Shown: piece after piece, positions 34,964 through 43,541 of the stretch
Numbering within the stretch: the stretch's first letter is position 1
Layout of the letters: each line of letters begins with the position of its first letter
From: Bacillus mycoides
GTDB lineage: Bacteria; Bacillota; Bacilli; Bacillales; Bacillaceae_G
DNA: 64,000 nt
Assembly (NCBI RefSeq): GCF_018742245.1
Contig: NZ_CP036132.1
Span: 2,847,001 to 2,911,000, forward strand
Direction: 5' to 3'
Position numbers and translations under genes: made by a program
Notes under the pieces: generated by a model
What the model saw: only the letters and a program-made list of their open reading frames with translations
What the model was told of the DNA's origin: nothing
The model's database searches: none

Positions 34964-35707
34964 TTATTTCCCTTTAAACCCTCGATATAAAGCAGTCCGT
35001 AACTCTTGCTTGTATTCCTCAATTTCTGGCATATCCAGCTCTTCTGCTAATCGAATTGCTAATTCAATATCATACGGTACACGTACGAGTTGAATGGAAA
35101 AGCTCGCTGCTTCTTTTTCATTGTAAATTCCTTCAAAAATTAAATAGGAAGCTTGTGTAATTTCAAGAGGGTTTCCTACACTACCAGCATTACATAACGT
35201 TTTCCCTCTGAAATTTTGAACGAACGCTTGGTGAACGTCACCGTAGCAAACGACATCTGCTTTTCTTTCCCCTTCTATATTTTCCGTCAGATCGCTATTT
35301 TCGAACATACTAACACGCTCTTCTCTTGAAGCGTGTGGTTGAACTCTTTCATATAAACTTCTCGGTGAAGCGTGGAACATACGAATGAGTTTCCCGCTCA
35401 TATAAAACTCGATGGAAAATGGTAAACTCCTTAAATACTCATTTTGTTCTTCTGACAGTTGTTTTTGATGCCATTTTAACGCTTCAAATTCAGTTGGCTT
35501 TGTAATGAAATCATCCCAGTTCCCCATTACAACTCCTTCACATTCTTTACGAATGATTTCAATCACTTCGCTAGAATGAGGACCTTTTCCTACTAAATCT
35601 CCAAGACAAATAATGCGTTCGATTCCTCTTAATTTAATATCTTGCAGTACTGATTCTAAAGCCGGAATATTACCATGAATATCTGAAATTATCGCTATTT
35701 TATCCAA
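34964..35707 (-). CDS. Metallophosphoesterase (YfcE/Calcineurin-like)
   Basis: A 247-residue calcineurin-like phosphoesterase. The dimetal motifs are ISDIHGNIPALE, LGDLVGKGP, MGNWD, and VVCYGDVHQ (the last a GDxH form), all in the usual order. Substrate could be a diadenosine polyphosphate or a phosphodiester. The gene starts with TTG at 35707, with GGAGGG 6 bases upstream; no ATG start is available. It lies directly after the broken kinase-like gene at 35721-36668 and was probably cotranscribed with it. Confidence 0.88.
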   Translation of the reverse strand: MDKIAIISDIHGNIPALESVLQDIKLRGIERIICLGDLVGKGPHSSEVIEIIRKECEGVVMGNWDDFITKPTEFEALKWHQKQLSEEQNEYLRSLPFSIEFYMSGKLIRMFHASPRSLYERVQPHASREERVSMFENSDLTENIEGERKADVVCYGDVHQAFVQNFRGKTLCNAGSVGNPLEITQASYLIFEGIYNEKEAASFSIQLVRVPYDIELAIRLAEELDMPEIEEYKQELRTALYRGFKGK

Positions 35708-35720
35708 ATGAATCCCTCCG

Positions 35721-36668
35721 TTATTTATTGCTTATTATATCCATATGATATGATTGATACCATTTCGGAATATAGGATAAAAAATGATTATGGTCTTCTA
35801 AAATTCGGTTTAATCTCTCCTTCATATCATCTACTAAATGCGGTGTGCTTCGGTTCGTCCACACAATATCCGCCGGGAATGTCATCGCTGCATACAATGA
35901 GTACAGTTTTCAAAAATAGAGCGACGGTTCACCTTCGCAATAACCGTGAACTTGTCCAACCGCAAAGGGTTTGCTTATTCTCGTAGTAAAAATCGCTACG
36001 TTATAAAAATCGTGTATTGGATCGCCAAAATCATATCCACCAAAATCGATAACGATAAATTCATTATTATGAATCATACTATTTGCTGGATGGAAGTCAT
36101 CGTGTAAAAAGGTGATTGGACGATTTTCCAATAAATTCTTATGATTTTCTACAAAGGTTAATACGGGCTTCAAATCCAGAAATTTCACCTCATAACCTGC
36201 TAATGCTTCTATATATCTTTCGTACTTATTCCATCTAATTGTTTCCCATTTATTACTTGCACTTTCTCTTTCAATTGAGTGAATCCTCTTTAGTACTTCT
36301 CCTGCTTTTCTTCCTGCATTATACTGTTCTTCCGCCGATAGCTTACTTAAGCCCTCTTCACCATTTACACCTCGGGTCCATTCAAATACTTGAACACATT
36401 TATTTAATTCCTCAAGTTTTATGAAATGAATTAACTTCGGCGTTGGAATATGTAATGACTCTAATTGTTTCATATACGTATATTCTTCTTGTTTTCGTTC
36501 AAAGTTAACAGCATCACATACTTTTATAAAATACGTTACTCTGTTTTCTAATTCCACTTTATATTTCTCTTCATGTGAAAACCCTTTTGAAATAACTGTA
36601 CATTTTACAATTCGAGACCACCCTAGTTTTCTCTCTATCTCTCTTAACATTTCTTCCACAAAACTCAC
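35721..36668 (-). pseudogene. Aminoglycoside phosphotransferase-like (APH) gene with an in-frame stop
   Basis: The frame opens at 36668 and has the APH/choline-kinase features VRVTYFIKVCDAVNFERK (ATP-lysine region), ITFLHDDFHPANSM (catalytic loop, HDDFHPAN), and FIVIDFGGYDFGDP (metal aspartate). At 35912-35910 a TGA stop falls in EPSLYF, yet the same frame continues past it for 62 residues (KLYSLYAAMTFPADIVW, then a further conserved-looking tail) to a TAA at 35721. A single TGG-to-TGA change would explain it. The shortened 252-residue product lacks the last helices of the fold. Confidence 0.85.
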
Positions 36669-36673
36669 CTCTA

Positions 36674-37471
36674 TTAATATACGTACATACTACCTAACAC
36701 TTCATACTCTCGTTTATTTTTCCCTTTAAATTCCACTGCAAATGGATTTTCACCATTCTTATTCAAATGTTCTAGCACTAGACCTCCCCCTACTGGTTCA
36801 CAAAACTGCACACTAATACCACCAAACAATACACTTTGACACTCCGCATTCCATTCTTCATTTTTCATGACTGAGCTTGCAGTTAGCTCCATTACTTCTT
36901 CCCATTTCCGCACTGTTTCTCGAACATTTTTCACTGCGTAATGAATCGTTTCAATTTGTTGTACTTTGTTTTTATGTTCAGTGATTGTTCCTATGTTACG
37001 TAAATCGGTTCTTCTTTCTTCGTCCGTTTCATTCCATTGTATAAAGAAAGGTAATTTCGGTCCGTTCTCTTCTTGCTTTACAAATAACATTTTCCATTCT
37101 AAAAGACGGCCATCTTTCCTCATACGTTTTCCTTCAAATGGTCCTATCGTATGTAAGCTGTGCTTGTTAAGCTTAACTGCTAGTTCTTCAATTTCATCTG
37201 TTCGAATTGCGATTTGTAGCATCCCTTCTCCATTTTGCAATTTAACAACCGTTTCCTGTACTAATGGATTTTCTGCTTCTTTCGCTTTTTCTTCATGCTT
37301 AACTGCTAAAAATTCTATATATGATAAATCAAAGTAACATAAACTATTCCAAGTCCCCCAGTTTGTATGCTCACCGCCTAACGCAGTATGAAAACCTAGT
37401 GCCTGCATTTGTTTTGTCGCCTCCTCAGGCGTACAATGAACTGCGTGAACGAGATGATCAAATGTTAACAT
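36674..37471 (-). CDS. VOC/glyoxalase-like protein
   Basis: About 265 residues. The N-terminus MLTFDHLVHAVHCTPEEATK is the start of a glyoxalase-like (PF13468-type) domain; the metal histidine in DHLVHAV is present. A second half resembles a degenerate repeat. Substrate unknown. The ATG at 37471 has GGGGAG 6-7 bases upstream; an in-frame start 24 bases earlier does not. It lies in tandem with the APH-like pseudogene, 5 bases upstream of it. Confidence 0.8.
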   Translation of the reverse strand: MLTFDHLVHAVHCTPEEATKQMQALGFHTALGGEHTNWGTWNSLCYFDLSYIEFLAVKHEEKAKEAENPLVQETVVKLQNGEGMLQIAIRTDEIEELAVKLNKHSLHTIGPFEGKRMRKDGRLLEWKMLFVKQEENGPKLPFFIQWNETDEERRTDLRNIGTITEHKNKVQQIETIHYAVKNVRETVRKWEEVMELTASSVMKNEEWNAECQSVLFGGISVQFCEPVGGGLVLEHLNKNGENPFAVEFKGKNKREYEVLGSMYVY

Positions 37472-37552
37472 TTTCTTTCTCCCCTTTCTCTCCATCCTTT
37501 TATTGTATATTTTCTTTTTATTTCATTCAATTCAAAAAAATTTAAAACCTAG

Positions 37553-37582
37553 TTGATTTATATGATTAATATGTATTATAAT
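37553..37582 (+). promoter_or_regulatory. Promoter of the TauE/SafE gene leader
   Basis: TTGATT (37553-37558) and TATAAT (37577-37582) are separated by 18 bases, a strong sigma-A promoter. Transcription should begin near 37589, about 30 bases before the leader hairpin. Confidence 0.7.
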
Positions 37583-37616
37583 AAAACAAATTTAAATATT
37601 GCTGATTGGAAAAACC

Positions 37617-37655
37617 AAAGGCACTTTTCTCATACGGGAAAAGTGCCTTTTTATT
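37617..37655 (+). terminator. Leader terminator/attenuator in front of the TauE/SafE gene
   Basis: GGCACTTTTC (37620-37629) pairs with GAAAAGTGCC (37638-37647), followed by TTTTTATTTATTATT. The hairpin sits between the promoter and the ribosome binding site (CAGGGGGA, 37664-37671), only about 30 bases from the start codon. No gene on the plus strand lies upstream for it to terminate, so it is likely a control element of this gene. Confidence 0.75.
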
Positions 37656-37677
37656 TATTATTACAGGGGGATTATTT

Positions 37678-38571
37678 ATGCGAAAATTAATTATCTTTGC
37701 TATTATCGGATTTTTCGCTCAATTGATTGATGGAGCACTTGGAATGGCGTACGGGGTAACGTCTTCCTCTTTATTATTAATGTTTGGTATCGCACCGGCT
37801 GTTGCATCTGCATCGGTTCATTTAGCTGAAGTCGTTACAACTGCGGCTTCTGGTGCATCTCACATCCGATTTGGAAACGTTGATAAATATACAGTTTCCA
37901 GACTTACATTACCTGGAGCAATTGGTGCATTTGTTGGGGCATGTTTTTTAAGTAATTTACCTGGCGATGTAATTAAACCGTACATTTCCTTATTTTTATT
38001 TACTTTAGGAGTTTATATTTTATTACGATTCATCATTCAAAAACAAATTGTTTCTTCAAATAAGCGTATGTCTGCTAAACAACTTGTACCGCTCGGTCTG
38101 TTCGCAGGATTTGTTGATTCAACTGGCGGTGGCGGCTGGGGACCGATTACGACACCTGTTCTTCTTGCAAAAGGAAATGATGCTAGAAAAGTTATTGGAT
38201 CTGTAGATACGAGCGAATTTCCTGTTTCACTCGCTGCAACAATCGGCTTTTTCATCTCACTTGGCTGGGAACAAATAAGCTGGGTTTGGGTATTCGCCCT
38301 AATGCTCGGTGGTATTGTTGCCGCACCAATCGCCGCATGGTTAGTACGCATCGTTCCTTCGCATTTACTTGGCGTACTTGTTGGCGGACTTATTATCTTT
38401 ACGAATATACGTACATTACTTACATCATTTAAAGTTGATCCAACTATTATTACACTTTCTTATGTTGCAGTTAGCCTTATCGTTATTATCTCTATTTTCA
38501 TTTCTGTCCGTAACCATTCGAAACATTCAACAATTGGATACCCGGCAAATCAAAAACAAATGCTACCATAA
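37678..38571 (+). CDS. TauE/SafE (TSUP) family anion exporter
   Basis: A 297-residue membrane protein with about eight helices and two TauE/SafE repeats (GFFAQLIDGALGMAYGVTSS and GLFAGFVDSTGGGGWGPITT, each with the conserved DG.G/DS.GGG turn). Members export or import sulfite, sulfonates or related anions. The ATG at 37678 follows CAGGGGGA. It is the only gene behind the promoter and leader hairpin described, so expression may be controlled by attenuation. Substrate not readable from sequence. Confidence 0.88.
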   Translation: MRKLIIFAIIGFFAQLIDGALGMAYGVTSSSLLLMFGIAPAVASASVHLAEVVTTAASGASHIRFGNVDKYTVSRLTLPGAIGAFVGACFLSNLPGDVIKPYISLFLFTLGVYILLRFIIQKQIVSSNKRMSAKQLVPLGLFAGFVDSTGGGGWGPITTPVLLAKGNDARKVIGSVDTSEFPVSLAATIGFFISLGWEQISWVWVFALMLGGIVAAPIAAWLVRIVPSHLLGVLVGGLIIFTNIRTLLTSFKVDPTIITLSYVAVSLIVIISIFISVRNHSKHSTIGYPANQKQMLP

Positions 38572-38579
38572 TTAAGTAA

Positions 38580-38609
38580 AATACCGCCCGATTTACTTCG
38601 AGCGGTATT
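38580..38609. terminator. Terminator between converging genes
   Basis: AATACCGC (38580-38587) pairs with GCGGTATT (38602-38609), with TTTATTTTTC after it on the plus strand. Confidence 0.7.
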
Positions 38610-38611
38610 CT

Positions 38612-39061
38612 TTATTTTTCAAGCTTCCAATTTATCATCGTTTCAGTACTATTTACTCTTTTCATATGTAATTTCTCTAATACACGAATTGAACTATCGT
38701 TATCAAGGAGTGTCTCCGCTATAATCGTTTCTACTTCTCCTGTCTGAAAAGCCCACTTTATTAATTCATCTACAGATTCTGTAGCATAACCTTTATTCCA
38801 ATATTTCTCAATAAATCCGTAACCAATTTCTACTGTATGTTGCTCGTTCGATTTCCCTTTAAATCCTATATCACCTAGAACAACATCATCCTCTTTCCGA
38901 ATAACATACCACGCGCCCCACGGTAATAAAGCCGCATCTTGTTTCACATTTTCTATATGCCCTAAAATATGCGGACCACTATTGTATCCTTGATTATTCG
39001 CAATTTGAACCCATTCTTCCGTACACGGGATAATATGTAATCTTTCCGTTTCTAATTTCAT
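38612..39061 (-). CDS. GNAT family N-acetyltransferase (RimJ-like)
   Basis: A 149-residue acetyltransferase. KLETERLHIIPC at the N-terminus and VEIGYGFIEKYWNKGYATES (motif A, with G-Y-A-T-E) are typical of RimJ/RimL-like enzymes, with LLDNDSSIRVLEKLHM as motif B. It acetylates an amino group on a small molecule or protein; the target is unknown. Confidence 0.92.
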   Translation of the reverse strand: MKLETERLHIIPCTEEWVQIANNQGYNSGPHILGHIENVKQDAALLPWGAWYVIRKEDDVVLGDIGFKGKSNEQHTVEIGYGFIEKYWNKGYATESVDELIKWAFQTGEVETIIAETLLDNDSSIRVLEKLHMKRVNSTETMINWKLEK

Positions 39062-39372
39062 AACGACGTCCCCTTTTCAATTAAACAATACTTCAATTTT
39101 ACTATAAATATATAGAATATTCATTCTTTTTCGCATGCACATATATTTATTCTTTGAAACAAAATAAAAAACTAATCCCCTTTAATAGTTATGTCGAATT
39201 ATATTTTCTGAATTTTCTTTTAACTTTAAAGGGTTTTTCATTATTTTTTGCGAAACTTTTGTATAACAACTTTTTATTTGTTAATTGTTACATAACAGTA
39301 GGTTCGGGTGGAGTTTTGCAAGCGTTTCCTATACAATAACCGATATTTTTTGACTTTTCCCAACAAAATCCC
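39062..39372. other. Intergenic region of about 310 bp
   Basis: A 61-codon frame on the plus strand (39154-39339) has no ribosome binding site and an AT-rich, low-complexity product, so it is not supported. The rest holds no hairpin I can defend. The region after 39373 carries the lysP promoter and riboswitch. Confidence 0.5.
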
Positions 39373-39401
39373 TTGCAATATATTCAGAAAGTCATTACAA
39401 T
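39373..39401 (+). promoter_or_regulatory. Promoter of the lysine riboswitch transcript
   Basis: TTGCAA (39373-39378), a 17-base spacer and TACAAT (39396-39401). Start of transcription is expected near 39408, about 43 bases before the aptamer. Confidence 0.65.
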
Positions 39402-39450
39402 TGCCATATATTAAAAATCTTAGCAATATATAAATCCTCATCAATCCGAT

Positions 39451-39635
39451 GAGGTAGAGGTTGCAACTTTTAAGAGTAGAACGGCCGAGACACAGAGAAT
39501 GTCACCGACTCCGTTTGAAAGGAAAAGTTGCCGAAGTTTATATTTCTTCTCTGGAAATATGAGCTGGGGCTGTCTCCGAAAGGAACAGAACTGTCACGTT
39601 TACAAAATTACCGTGTAAACGTGGTGTGCTATCTT
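39451..39635 (+). promoter_or_regulatory. Lysine riboswitch (L-box)
   Basis: The conserved L-box elements occur in order: GAGGTAGAGGTTGC (39451 on), AAGAGTAGAACGGC, GAAAGGAAAAGTTGCCGAAG, GAGCTGGGGCTGTC and CAGAACTGTC, ending with GCTATCTT. GAGGTAG (39451-39457) pairs with CTATCTT (39629-39635) to close the P1 stem. It senses free lysine and, with the terminator at 39675, shuts off the permease gene when lysine is plentiful. Confidence 0.95.
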
Positions 39636-39674
39636 AACGGAAGGGTATGATGGGGTGGTTATTTGTGAAACGTT

Positions 39675-39701
39675 CCGCCTAATTCCTTTGGCGGTTTTTT
39701 G
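39675..39701 (+). terminator. Riboswitch-controlled terminator
   Basis: CCGCC (39675-39679) pairs with GGCGG (39690-39694), followed by TTTTTT. It lies 40 bases after the L-box and acts as its expression platform. Confidence 0.85.
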
Positions 39702-39751
39702 TATTTTTCTCCCCCGCTCCTTCCTAACCTACAAGAAAAGGAGTGTTGAAC

Positions 39752-41218
39752 ATGAATAGCGCAACAAATCAATCTACCTCTAAAACGCAAACTACACAAG
39801 GACAAGGTGAATTAAAACGCGGATTAAAATCTCGTCACCTTACGATGATTTCTCTCGGTGGTACAATCGGTACCGGATTATTTCTTGCCAGTGGTGGTGT
39901 TATCCATTCAGCTGGTCCTGGCGGTGCATTAGTCGCATATGCCGCAATTGGAATTATGGTTTATTTTTTAATGACAAGCTTAGCAGAACTCGCGGCTTAC
40001 ATGCCTGTTACTGGATCTTTTAGTACTTATGCAACAAAATTTGTTGATCCATCACTTGGTTTTGCACTTGGATGGAACTATTGGTATAACTGGGCGATTA
40101 CGATTGCAGCTGAACTAGCGGCCGTAACATTAATTATGAAATTTTGGTTCCCAGATACCCCTTCTCTTATTTGGAGTGGACTTTGTTTAGCTATTATTTT
40201 TCTCTTAAACTATTTATCTGTTAAAGGTTTTGGTGAATCTGAATATTGGTTCGCACTTATTAAAGTAGTTACTATTATTATCTTTTTAATTGTCGGTTTT
40301 ATGATGATTTTTGGAATTATGGGCGGCGAATCTGTCGGCTTTAAAAACTTCACTGTTGCAGATGCACCATTTAATGGCGGCATCATGGCAATTATCGGTG
40401 TATTTATGGCAGCTGGTTTCTCATTCCAAGGAACTGAATTATTAGGAGTAGCTGCTGGTGAAACTGCTGATCCAGAACGCAATATTCCGAAAGCAATTCG
40501 TTCTATCTTTTGGCGCATTATATTATTCTATATTTTAGCAATTCTTGTTATCGGTTTATTAATTCCTTATACGACTGATAGCCTTGCAGCAAGTGATGTT
40601 ACAGTAAGTCCATTTACACTAGTATTTGAAAAAGCGGGCGTTGCCTTCGCTGCTTCTGTTATGAACGCTGTTATTTTAACTGCAGTACTTTCTGCTGGTA
40701 ACTCTGGAATGTACGCATCAACTCGTATGCTTTGGGATTTAGCTCGCCAAGGAAAAGCACCAAAGTTCTTAGGGAAATTAGATAGCCGCGGTGTACCTGT
40801 TAACGCATTAATCGCAACATCAGTAGTTGGTAGCGTCGCTTTCATCGCTTCTTTATTCGGTGACGGTGTTGTATACATTTGGTTATTAAATGCTTCTGGG
40901 ATGTCAGGATTTATTGCTTGGGTAGGGATTGCTATTAGTCATTACCGTTTCCGTAAAGCCTATATTGCACAAGGGAAAGATTTGAAAGATTTACCATATC
41001 AAGCGAAATGGTTCCCGTTCGGTCCAATCTTTGCATTTACACTTTGTGTTATTGTTATTTTAGGTCAAAACTACGGAGCATTTACAGGAGCATCTATCGA
41101 CTGGAATGGTGTACTCGTTTCTTACATCGGTTTACCACTCTTCTTAGTACTATGGTTAGGTTATAAATTTACTAAGAAAACGAAAGTCATTCCACTTGAT
41201 AAATGTGAACTAAAATAG
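39752..41218 (+). CDS. lysP: Amino acid permease, probable lysine permease
   Basis: A 488-residue APC-family permease with about twelve helices. LKRGLKSRHLTMISLGGTIG is the standard N-terminal motif of the amino acid-polyamine-organocation AAT branch, to which lysine-specific permease LysP belongs. The lysine riboswitch immediately upstream makes lysine the most likely substrate, stronger evidence than the sequence alone. The ATG at 39752 has AAAGGAG 8 bases upstream; GTG at 39743 would place that site inside the gene. It is followed by a strong terminator and stands alone. Confidence 0.9.
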   Translation: MNSATNQSTSKTQTTQGQGELKRGLKSRHLTMISLGGTIGTGLFLASGGVIHSAGPGGALVAYAAIGIMVYFLMTSLAELAAYMPVTGSFSTYATKFVDPSLGFALGWNYWYNWAITIAAELAAVTLIMKFWFPDTPSLIWSGLCLAIIFLLNYLSVKGFGESEYWFALIKVVTIIIFLIVGFMMIFGIMGGESVGFKNFTVADAPFNGGIMAIIGVFMAAGFSFQGTELLGVAAGETADPERNIPKAIRSIFWRIILFYILAILVIGLLIPYTTDSLAASDVTVSPFTLVFEKAGVAFAASVMNAVILTAVLSAGNSGMYASTRMLWDLARQGKAPKFLGKLDSRGVPVNALIATSVVGSVAFIASLFGDGVVYIWLLNASGMSGFIAWVGIAISHYRFRKAYIAQGKDLKDLPYQAKWFPFGPIFAFTLCVIVILGQNYGAFTGASIDWNGVLVSYIGLPLFLVLWLGYKFTKKTKVIPLDKCELK

Positions 41219-41226
41219 AGTATAGC

Positions 41227-41262
41227 AAAACGAGCAAACAAATTTGTTTGCTCGTTTTTTTA
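41227..41262. terminator. Terminator after lysP
   Basis: AAACGAGCAAAC (41228-41239) pairs with GTTTGCTCGTTT (41246-41257), followed by TTTTT. Confidence 0.9.
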
Positions 41263-41337
41263 TTACAATTCCATTTACTTCCCTATTTCTTATCTTTTTG
41301 CAATAATAAAGTAAATACACTTAAAGGTTGGGATCAC

Positions 41338-41643
41338 ATGAACATTCGTATTACTGATGAAGCAAAAGCTGCTATACATAGATTAGAACGTGAAGGTCAA
41401 AAGATCATTCGCATTAGAGGAACTATGACAAACTCTTGCAGTATTTTCGTTGATGTCGATTTAATTTGGGGTACATATCGTGCAGATGATGTTGTATATG
41501 AAGATGCGGAGCTTATCGTACAAATGGATTCATTCACGAAAGACTACACTGGTGATACGGTGAAACTTGATTATAAGACGACAGGTTTTAGTATAACGAC
41601 TCCTAGTGAAACGTTGGTGTATGGATTGTCGATTAAAAAATAA
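41338..41643 (+). CDS. HesB/IscA-like iron-sulfur protein family
   Basis: A 101-residue protein with the HesB-like beta fold: NIRITDEAKAAIHRLE is the typical N-terminus. True IscA proteins have three conserved cysteines; here only one (TNSCSIF) is present, so it belongs to the cysteine-poor bacillus branch (YneR/YqkB-like) and may not bind a cluster. The ATG at 41338 has an AGG-type site; a longer frame from 41248 lacks one. Followed 33 bases later by the AlkC/AlkD-like gene, perhaps cotranscribed. Confidence 0.78.
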   Translation: MNIRITDEAKAAIHRLEREGQKIIRIRGTMTNSCSIFVDVDLIWGTYRADDVVYEDAELIVQMDSFTKDYTGDTVKLDYKTTGFSITTPSETLVYGLSIKK

Positions 41644-41676
41644 AAATTGTTTTTATCTGACCAATGAGGTGAAAAA

Positions 41677-42447
41677 ATGGGTAAATACGTTCCATTAAAA
41701 TTTTTATTCAATAAAGAATTAGCAGAAAAAATGGCTGATTCTATTTGTAAACACGAACCTAATTTCTCTAAAAAAAACTTTGTAGATTCTGTAACATGTA
41801 AAGTTGAAAATTTAGAGTTAAAGCAACGTGTCGAAGTAATAGCAGATGAATTACACAATGCATTACAAAAAGATTTTAATGAAGCAATACATATATTACT
41901 GAAAACATTGGGACCAGAAAATACAACAGAAGTCGGCACATTTACAAAGGGTTATATGTATATGCCTATCGCAAAATACGTTGAAAAATATGGGCTTAAC
42001 GATTTTGACTCCTCATTCAACGCAATGTATGAAATAACAAAAAGAAATACTGCTGAATATGCCATTCGTCCTTATCTTGAAAAATACCATGAAGAAACCT
42101 TAGAAATATTGCAGCAATGGTTACGTGATGAAAACAGCCACATCAGGAGATTAGTTTCAGAAGGTACTAGACCAAGACTTCCTTGGGCAAAAAAAATAAG
42201 AGCTCTGAAAGGTGACTTCAGAAATAATTTAAAGCTTCTTGAGCCATTAATGAATGACCCTTCTAAGTATGTTCAAAAATCTGTAGCCAATCACATTAAT
42301 GATATTACGAAAGAGGATAACGAACTCGTTTTTCAATGGTTGCAACAATTACTCGATAAAAACCATCCTGTTAATCCTTGGATTATGAAACATGGATTAA
42401 GAACGATGATAAAAAATGGCACTTTACCAAAAGATTTTTGTTTTTAA
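41677..42447 (+). CDS. DNA alkylation repair (AlkC/AlkD-like) HEAT-repeat protein
   Basis: A 256-residue all-helical protein. RLVSEGTRPRLPWAKKI (about residues 158-174) is the signature of bacterial AlkC/AlkD-type DNA glycosylases, which excise alkylated bases using tandem HEAT-like repeats. It is similar in length to those enzymes. Which of AlkC, AlkD or a paralog it is cannot be settled here. GAGGTGA precedes the ATG. A strong terminator lies directly downstream. Confidence 0.82.
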   Translation: MGKYVPLKFLFNKELAEKMADSICKHEPNFSKKNFVDSVTCKVENLELKQRVEVIADELHNALQKDFNEAIHILLKTLGPENTTEVGTFTKGYMYMPIAKYVEKYGLNDFDSSFNAMYEITKRNTAEYAIRPYLEKYHEETLEILQQWLRDENSHIRRLVSEGTRPRLPWAKKIRALKGDFRNNLKLLEPLMNDPSKYVQKSVANHINDITKEDNELVFQWLQQLLDKNHPVNPWIMKHGLRTMIKNGTLPKDFCF

Positions 42448-42459
42448 GTATTTTAAACA

Positions 42460-42500
42460 AAAACGCTTATACTTCAAAAATGAAGTATAAGCGTTTTTTC
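42460..42500. terminator. Bidirectional terminator
   Basis: AAAACGCTTATACTTCA (42460-42476) pairs with TGAAGTATAAGCGTTTT (42481-42497), a 17-bp perfect stem with T/A tails on both sides; serves the converging AlkC-like and lipoprotein genes. Confidence 0.92.
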
Positions 42501-42557
42501 CTTTTGAATAAAGCAATTATAAACGTAAAAAGTGCTTTAAAATTCTTCTTTATACCT

Positions 42558-43541
42558 TTATTTTACTAGCTCTTCTATGTTATTATTTTTCTTGATTTTT
42601 TCTGATGATAGCCAGAGTGAATAACTTGTTCCATCCTTGTTCCTTAAAAATATGTTAAATTCCTTATTGTATAGTTCTTCTTTAAGAATAGTGACTACCT
42701 TTCTCAAATCCTCTATTACATATGAATCATTTCTATATTTTATCTCACTGTCATTGAAAACTAAAGTCAATTCATACTCTAGACAATTGCCGTCTTTCGG
42801 GTGTGAACAAGTAATATCTTCAATTCCAAAACGATCATTTTGAATTTCATTTAACCTTTCGCCTACTTTTGTTTCAGTTTGAATCAAATATGTCCAATAA
42901 CCGCTTACGGTGTTTTTCATTGTCAAAAGCAGTTCTTCTTTCGTTATAGCTTTTTGCACATTATAAAAAGGTAAGCCTATAGATTCACCATTATAATCCT
43001 CAATTTCAAGTTTTGTTATCTTTCTATTACTCTTCTGAATGAATTGGATTAGAGCATATAAACGATCTAATTCTTTTGATTCAAATTGACTGTAATCAAT
43101 CTTGTCACTCGTTTTTAAAGTTAATAATAACTTATCAGTTGGTTTCTCCTCTATATAATCATCATCCACTATATATTGAAAAACATTTTTATTTTCAGGT
43201 TCCACGTAACCTAATTTTTCAATTTCTTCTAGCATTGGTTTAAATTCCTTATATTCCTCATATGTTTTTTTCCCGTATTGATATTCATCACCTTTTATTG
43301 TTGAATATAAGATGCCATCTACCTCTACTCTAAATTGAATATTTTTGTTATTTTTCGCTTGAACAGTATGGTATGTATGTCCCATATTCCCTTCATGTAT
43401 AGCACCCCAATCTGTTACAACCACATCAATTCCGTGCTTTTTTTTCACATATTTTTTCACCTGATCTTCATCTTCATAATTACAACCACTTAAACATAAG
43501 AAACACAACACTAGCAACATTACATTTTTCATTCTTTTCAT
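42558..43541 (-). CDS. Lipoprotein, DUF1672-like
   Basis: A 327-residue protein with a lipoprotein signal (lipobox CLSGC, cysteine near residue 20), so it is anchored outside the membrane. The long soluble part (GHTYHTVQAKNNKNIQFRVE and later IDYSQFESKELDRLY) resembles DUF1672-type lipoproteins of bacilli, but I am not certain. No catalytic motif is visible. It stands alone between the terminator at 42460 and a 486-bp gap. Confidence 0.75.
   Translation of the reverse strand: MKRMKNVMLLVLCFLCLSGCNYEDEDQVKKYVKKKHGIDVVVTDWGAIHEGNMGHTYHTVQAKNNKNIQFRVEVDGILYSTIKGDEYQYGKKTYEEYKEFKPMLEEIEKLGYVEPENKNVFQYIVDDDYIEEKPTDKLLLTLKTSDKIDYSQFESKELDRLYALIQFIQKSNRKITKLEIEDYNGESIGLPFYNVQKAITKEELLLTMKNTVSGYWTYLIQTETKVGERLNEIQNDRFGIEDITCSHPKDGNCLEYELTLVFNDSEIKYRNDSYVIEDLRKVVTILKEELYNKEFNIFLRNKDGTSYSLWLSSEKIKKNNNIEELVK

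Noticed and set aside
35708..35986. Plus-strand frame of 92 codons upstream of the phosphoesterase
   Set aside because: It is the opposite strand of the readable tail of the broken APH-like gene; no start signal.
39315..39330. cre-like sequence TGCAAGCGTTTCCT
   Set aside because: Three mismatches to the consensus and no promoter close by.
39154..39339. Plus-strand 61-codon frame before the lysine riboswitch
   Set aside because: No ribosome binding site and low-complexity AT-rich product.
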